Source: Thomasclavelia sp. (lineage in GTDB: Bacteria > Bacillota_I > Bacilli_A > Erysipelotrichales > Coprobacillaceae). From it: a stretch of 28,475 bases of DNA. The position numbers were made by a program, and so were the translations under genes. The notes under the pieces are model-generated. The model did no database searches. It had not been told where the DNA came from and saw only the letters and a program-made list of their open reading frames with translations. The stretch is from the NCBI GenBank assembly GCA_020025035.1, contig JAHHSU010000008.1, forward strand, positions 1 through 28,475. Direction: 5' to 3'. This document shows, piece after piece, positions 24,843 to 28,475 of this stretch. Positions within the stretch are counted from its first letter, which is position 1. Each line of letters opens with the position of its first letter.

Positions 24843-25706
24843 ATGTTAAAAATTGGAAGCCACGTAGGAATGAGTGGGAAAGAGATGATGGTTGGTTCTG
24901 TAAAGGAAGCATTGTCTTATAATGCAAATACATTTATGTTTTATACAGGTGCACCTCAAAATACTAGACGTAAAAAAATAGAAGAGTTAAGAGTGGAAGA
25001 AGCAATAGCATTGATGAATGAACATGGTATTGATATTAACGATATTGTGGTACATGCTCCTTATATAATTAATCTTGCAAATACAATTAATAGTGATACC
25101 TATGAATTAGCTGTTGATTTTTTAAAACAAGAAATTCAAAGAGTAGAAAGTATAGGAGTAAAAATATTAGTACTGCATCCTGGAAGTCATGTTAAAGCTG
25201 GTGAAGAAAATGGCTTAAATCAAATTGTTCAAGGATTAAATGAAGTTTTGACTAAGGATACAAAACTTTCTATTGCATTAGAAACAATGGCGGGAAAAGG
25301 ATCAGAACTTGGATACAATTTTGATCAAATTCGTTATATTATGGATCATGTTACTTATAGTGACAAGCTTGGTGTTTGTCTTGATACTTGCCATCTTCAT
25401 GATTCAGGGTATGATTTAAATCAATTTGATGATATTTTAGATGAATTTGATAAAACTATTGGAATTAATAAAATACTTGTAGTTCATTTAAACGATTCTA
25501 AAAATGAAAAAGGAGCGAAAAAAGATAGACATGAAAATATAGGCTATGGCCATATTGGATTTGAAACATTATGTAAAATAGCACATCATCCAAGATTAAA
25601 AGATGTTCCTAAAATTTTAGAAACACCTTATATTAATGATAAAGCACCTTATCAAGAAGAAATTTTAATGATTAAAGAGAAAAACTTTAATCCTAATTTA
25701 AAATAA
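24843..25706 (+). CDS. nfo: Deoxyribonuclease IV (endonuclease IV)
   Basis: An AP endonuclease in base excision repair that cuts 5' of abasic sites. The 287-residue TIM-barrel protein starts LKIGSHVGMSG; metal ligands are visible in order: His in VVHAPY, His in LVLHPGSH, Glu in IALETMAGKG, Asp/His in CLDTCHLHDSGYD, His in VVHLNDSKNEKGAKKDRHENIGYGHIG, and Glu in ILETP. A GTG at 24834 in the same frame overlaps the cshB stop, but AAGGAG (24829-24834) has the right 8-nt spacing only to ATG 24843. It is in an operon with cshB, as in B. subtilis (yqfR-yqfS). Confidence 0.96.
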   Translation: MLKIGSHVGMSGKEMMVGSVKEALSYNANTFMFYTGAPQNTRRKKIEELRVEEAIALMNEHGIDINDIVVHAPYIINLANTINSDTYELAVDFLKQEIQRVESIGVKILVLHPGSHVKAGEENGLNQIVQGLNEVLTKDTKLSIALETMAGKGSELGYNFDQIRYIMDHVTYSDKLGVCLDTCHLHDSGYDLNQFDDILDEFDKTIGINKILVVHLNDSKNEKGAKKDRHENIGYGHIGFETLCKIAHHPRLKDVPKILETPYINDKAPYQEEILMIKEKNFNPNLK

Positions 25707-25720
25707 AGGAGTAAATAAAT

Positions 25721-26734
25721 ATGGCAGTGAGTGATTTAATTCTTCCTAAAAAATATGAAAGTAAACTAAGTCTTATTCAAACAGAAGAAGCAATTAAATT
25801 TGTAAAGGATACATTCGAAAAAAATTTGTCTAGTCATTTAAATTTAATGCGTATTTCTGCACCACTTTTTGTTCCACTTTCTAGTGGATTAAATGATAAT
25901 TTATCAGGTATAGAACGACCAGTAGTATTTGATATTAAAGAAACGGGTGTAGATGTTGAAATTGTACATTCATTAGCAAAATGGAAACGTATGGCTTTAC
26001 ATAAATATCAATTTTCATGTAACTCAGGATTATATACTGATATGAATGCAATTAGAAGAGATGAAGTATTGGATAATATTCATTCTGTCTATGTAGATCA
26101 ATGGGATTGGGAAATTGTTATTTCTAAAGAAAATCGTAATATAACAACTTTAAAAAATACAGTTTGTTCAATTATGAAAGCATTAAAAGAAACAGAATTA
26201 GCTGTGAATAAAAAATATTCTAATTTAGAACCTGTTATTCAAGAAGATGTATATTTTATTACATCACAAGAACTAGAAGATAGATATCCTAATTTAACAC
26301 CTAAGGAAAGAGAGTATCAAATTACAAAGGAATATAAATCAGTTTTTATTATGAAAATAGGGGATAAACTTCAAAGCGGTATACCTCATGACAAAAGAGC
26401 TCCAGATTACGATGATTGGGAATTAAATGGAGATATCTTAATTTATTATCCACTTTTAGATATGGCTATTGAAATATCTAGTATGGGGATTCGTGTAGAC
26501 GAACAATCATTATTATTACAATTAGAAAAATCTAATCAGTTAGAACGTCAAACATTACCATTTCATCAAGCATTACTAAACCAATTACTTCCATTAACTA
26601 TGGGTGGCGGAATTGGACAATCACGAATATGTTTAATATTATTAAATAAAGCACATATTGGTGAAGTACAAGTTTCATCATGGTCTGATGAAATGTATGA
26701 AGTTTGTCAAAAACATCATATTCAGTTATTATAA
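25721..26734 (+). CDS. asnA: Aspartate-ammonia ligase AsnA
   Basis: Makes asparagine from aspartate, ammonia and ATP (AMP-forming), without glutamine. The 337-residue protein has the class II synthetase-like fold and opens with the family block SVxxAI-like Q.EEAI.F.K..F, then LNLMRISAPLFV, RPVVFDI, LHKYQFS and DQWDWE, and ends with motif 3 in MGGGIGQSRICL. It follows nfo by 14 bases with AAGGAG and shares its transcript, an association that is not part of the conserved yqf order. It ends in the first base of the terminator stem. Confidence 0.96.
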   Translation: MAVSDLILPKKYESKLSLIQTEEAIKFVKDTFEKNLSSHLNLMRISAPLFVPLSSGLNDNLSGIERPVVFDIKETGVDVEIVHSLAKWKRMALHKYQFSCNSGLYTDMNAIRRDEVLDNIHSVYVDQWDWEIVISKENRNITTLKNTVCSIMKALKETELAVNKKYSNLEPVIQEDVYFITSQELEDRYPNLTPKEREYQITKEYKSVFIMKIGDKLQSGIPHDKRAPDYDDWELNGDILIYYPLLDMAIEISSMGIRVDEQSLLLQLEKSNQLERQTLPFHQALLNQLLPLTMGGGIGQSRICLILLNKAHIGEVQVSSWSDEMYEVCQKHHIQLL

Positions 26735-26764
26735 AAGGCAACTATCTATTCATTAGTTGCCTTT
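26734..26764. terminator. Hairpin terminator between convergent asnA and ispG
   Basis: AAAGGCAACTA (26734-26744) pairs with TAGTTGCCTTT (26754-26764), an 11-bp perfect stem with a 9-nt loop. The ispG stop codon (26746-26748) lies in the loop, and its last codons form one arm. T-runs are short on both sides. Confidence 0.7.
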
Positions 26765-27813
26765 GTCATTTTTAATATTTCTTCTTTAAGAACAGAAACC
26801 ATGTCTTCTTGTTTTACTTTTCTAATAATTTCACCTTTTTTTATCAATAATCCTTCGTGAACACCACCAGCAATTCCTATATCAGCGTTCTTTGCTTCAC
26901 CAGGTCCATTTACAGCACAACCCATAATTGCAACTGTAATATTTTCGTGAATTGTATTTAAAAATTCTTCAATTTCTTTTGCGATTGGAATAAGATCGTA
27001 TTGAATTCTGCCACATGTTGGACAAGAAATTAATGTAGGAACGTTTTGAATTAGATTCATTTCTTTTAAAATGGCTTTTGCAACACCAATTTCTTCTGTA
27101 GGATTATCACTTAATGATACTCGTATTGTATTACCAATTCCCTCATATAGTAAAATTCCTAGACCTACACTAGATTTAATTGTTCCTCCAAATTTTGTTC
27201 CAGATTCAGTAATTCCAAGGTGCAAAGGATAATTAAATTCCTTACTAGCAAGTTTATAAGCTTCTATAGAAAGCAAGGATGATGATGCTTTTAATGAAAT
27301 GCATATGTCGTAAAAATCTAATGATTCTAATATCGCGACATGTCTTTTAGCACTTTCTATCATTGCTTCTGGAGTAGGCTTACCATATTTTTCTAAAATA
27401 TCTTTTTCTAATGAACCAGCATTTACTCCAATTCGTATAGGGATGTGTTTTTCTTTACATGCTTCTACAACAATTTTAACTTTCTCAATAGATCCTATAT
27501 TACCTGGATTAATACGTATCTTGTCAATTCCTGATTCAATAGCTAGTAATGCTAATTGATAATCAAAATGAATATCAGCAACTAATGGAATTTTCACTGA
27601 TTTTTTGATTTCTTTGATGGCATATGCATCATCTTTATCAAATACAGCAAGTCGAACTAGTTGACATCCTAATTTTTCTAGTTCATTAATTTGTTCAATT
27701 GTAGCTTTAATATCTTTAGTTTTGGTATTTGTCATGGATTGAATAATTACATTATTATTTCCACCAATTACTAAATTACCAACTAAAATAGATCTTGTTT
27801 TTTCTCTAATCAT
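26746..27813 (-). CDS. ispG: (E)-4-hydroxy-3-methylbut-2-enyl-diphosphate synthase IspG
   Basis: The penultimate MEP-pathway enzyme; it turns MEcPP into HMBPP with an iron-sulfur cluster. The 355-residue protein has the TIM-barrel half (GNVVIQSMTNT-type start, VADIHFD, RINPGN, IRIGVNAGS) and the cluster-binding half with Cys264 and Cys267 (SCPTCGR), Cys299 (MGCAVNGPGE) and Glu306. The bacterial short form without the plant-type insert is seen. AGAGG precedes the ATG. It is monocistronic as far as visible and lies about 4 kb from ispH, as in the B. subtilis yqf region. Confidence 0.96.
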   Translation of the reverse strand: MIREKTRSILVGNLVIGGNNNVIIQSMTNTKTKDIKATIEQINELEKLGCQLVRLAVFDKDDAYAIKEIKKSVKIPLVADIHFDYQLALLAIESGIDKIRINPGNIGSIEKVKIVVEACKEKHIPIRIGVNAGSLEKDILEKYGKPTPEAMIESAKRHVAILESLDFYDICISLKASSSLLSIEAYKLASKEFNYPLHLGITESGTKFGGTIKSSVGLGILLYEGIGNTIRVSLSDNPTEEIGVAKAILKEMNLIQNVPTLISCPTCGRIQYDLIPIAKEIEEFLNTIHENITVAIMGCAVNGPGEAKNADIGIAGGVHEGLLIKKGEIIRKVKQEDMVSVLKEEILKMTKATNE

Positions 27814-28020
27814 AATTAACCTCTTCTCATAGTATTTTTAGTTTATGTAATTTATTTAAAACATTTGTTATACAGCTTGATACAATTAATTTTCCAATAG
27901 ATTTATATTTGGTAACGATAGTTGTTTAATTGATACATTAATCTACCTAATTTAAAATATTATAAATACTATCAGTATATAATGTATTTTGTTTATTATA
28001 TTATAACAAAAAATAAATAT
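27814..28020. other. Intergenic gap upstream of ispG
   Basis: About 200 bases of AT-rich DNA between ispG and rpsT. On the minus strand a weak promoter-like pair for ispG, TTGGAA followed after about 17-19 bases by TGTATA/TATAAC, lies around 27870-27900. No RNA gene, repeat or reading frame is supported. Confidence 0.3.
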
Positions 28021-28046
28021 AAAAAAAACTCTATTAATTTATAGAG
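28021..28046 (-). terminator. Intrinsic terminator of rpsT
   Basis: On the minus strand CTCTAT (28041-28046) pairs with ATAGAG (28029-28034) around a 6-nt loop, followed by eight T (28021-28028). The rpsT stop codon lies inside the hairpin. Confidence 0.8.
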
Positions 28047-28297
28047 ATTACTAATTTAGCTAATCTTGATTTTTGTCTTGAAGCATAATTTTTATGATGA
28101 ATTCCTTTAGTTACAGATGCATCTAATTTACTAGAAGCGATTTTAAATGCTTCATTTGCTTCTTCTTTATTTCCAGCTTCAACAGCAACTAATACATGTT
28201 TAATTGCAGTTTTTAAAGCAGATTTGTATGATTTGTTAATTGCACGTTTTGCATTGTCATTTTTATAACGTTTAATTTGTTGTTTCATATTTGCCAT
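28034..28297 (-). CDS. rpsT: 30S ribosomal protein S20
   Basis: Binds 16S rRNA early in small-subunit assembly. The 87-residue protein is short, Lys/Ala-rich and all helical. It starts MANMKQQIKRYKND, has the NKSYKSALKTAIKH helix, and ends with the S20 hallmark KGIHHKNYASRQKSRLAKL. The frame is open further upstream to 28336, but GGAGG at about 28306-28310 fits ATG 28297 and the usual length. It is a single gene with its own promoter and terminator. Confidence 0.96.
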   Translation of the reverse strand: MANMKQQIKRYKNDNAKRAINKSYKSALKTAIKHVLVAVEAGNKEEANEAFKIASSKLDASVTKGIHHKNYASRQKSRLAKLVISIN

Positions 28298-28326
28298 TTT
28301 ATCCACCTCCGATTCATCTCTAGCTA

Positions 28327-28355
28327 ATTCTATCAAAATTATTAATAAAATGCAA
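28327..28355 (-). promoter_or_regulatory. Sigma-A promoter of rpsT
   Basis: On the minus strand TTGCAT (28350-28355), 17-base spacer, TAGAAT (28327-28332). The start would be near 28320, about 23 nt before the rpsT start codon, so the leader is very short. Confidence 0.65.
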
Positions 28356-28475
28356 CTTCATTTTAAAAAAATTACATTTTCGTGTGTAGTATTACAATTG
28401 ATGTGAGACAAATAAAAATAAAAAAAAGAGAGAAAATCCTGTATAATTGAAGTAAGCAAAAATCAAATACGAAAG

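Noticed and set aside
28442..28447. Plus-strand TATAAT near the window end, perhaps a promoter of a gene divergent from rpsT
   Set aside because: No -35 box at the right distance and no extended -10, and the gene would lie outside the window.
1..28475. Mobile elements, prophage genes, CRISPR arrays or toxin-antitoxin pairs
   Set aside because: Read on both strands by eye; no transposase, integrase, repeat array or typical toxin-antitoxin gene pair was found.

Overview
The window is a very AT-rich bacterial chromosome segment with tightly packed genes, many stop-start overlaps of 4 to 11 bases, strong Shine-Dalgarno sites and many TTGNNN-N16..18-TATAAT promoters. TGA is used as a stop codon (for example at 3806-3808, 18627-18629 and 20176-20178), so this is not the Mycoplasma genetic code. 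Gene content and order match the sigA/yqf neighbourhood of Bacillota: ybeY-cdd-era-recO, glycyl-tRNA synthetase-dnaG-rpoD-trmK-nif3, yqfC-yqfD-phoH, and ispH-yqfQ / cshB-nfo. A one-chain glycyl-tRNA synthetase, the MEP isoprenoid pathway, AsnA and yqfCD together suggest a low-GC member of Bacilli, perhaps an Erysipelotrichia- or RF39-like lineage. That placement is inference; no 16S gene is present.

Layout. Bases 1-3800 are the accessory end: a small RNA gene with its own promoter and terminator, a tRNA-Leu(CAA), a DUF5662-type protein convergent with a PAP2 phosphatase, and a degenerate peptidase-domain ABC transporter. Bases 3801-8119 form one run of housekeeping genes: ybeY, cdd, era, recO and a YgiQ-type radical SAM gene. 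A new promoter and a short hairpin precede the macromolecular synthesis cluster at 8223-14061 (glycyl-tRNA synthetase, primase, housekeeping sigma factor, TrmK, Nif3-like). An M24 aminopeptidase stands alone at 14138-15382. The sporulation-type pair yqfC-yqfD and phoH follow at 15524-17687. A three-gene operon (metallo-beta-lactamase fold, small membrane protein, CDF metal transporter) runs from 17811 to 20178, then a phosphohexomutase. From 22057 the right part has ispH and yqfQ on the minus strand, cshB-nfo-asnA on the plus strand, and ispG and rpsT on the minus strand.

What stands out. phoH is split in two frames exactly at a run of seven A residues that forms an A_AAA_AAA heptamer directly before the first stop. 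This could be programmed -1 frameshifting, transcriptional slippage, a real mutation or a one-base sequence error. The ABC transporter has lost its peptidase Cys and His, its Walker B glutamate (to Asp), its switch-loop His (to Gln) and part of its signature motif, like the degenerate half of a heterodimeric exporter. The yqfC-yqfD-phoH block, normally just upstream of ybeY, lies about 12 kb downstream, and dgkA is missing from the cluster. The glycyl-tRNA synthetase gene has no room for a T-box; a short terminator-like hairpin begins about 10 nt after the predicted transcription start. The roughly 105-nt RNA at 85-190 fits no family I recognise. I did not find a clear, wholly new multi-gene system.
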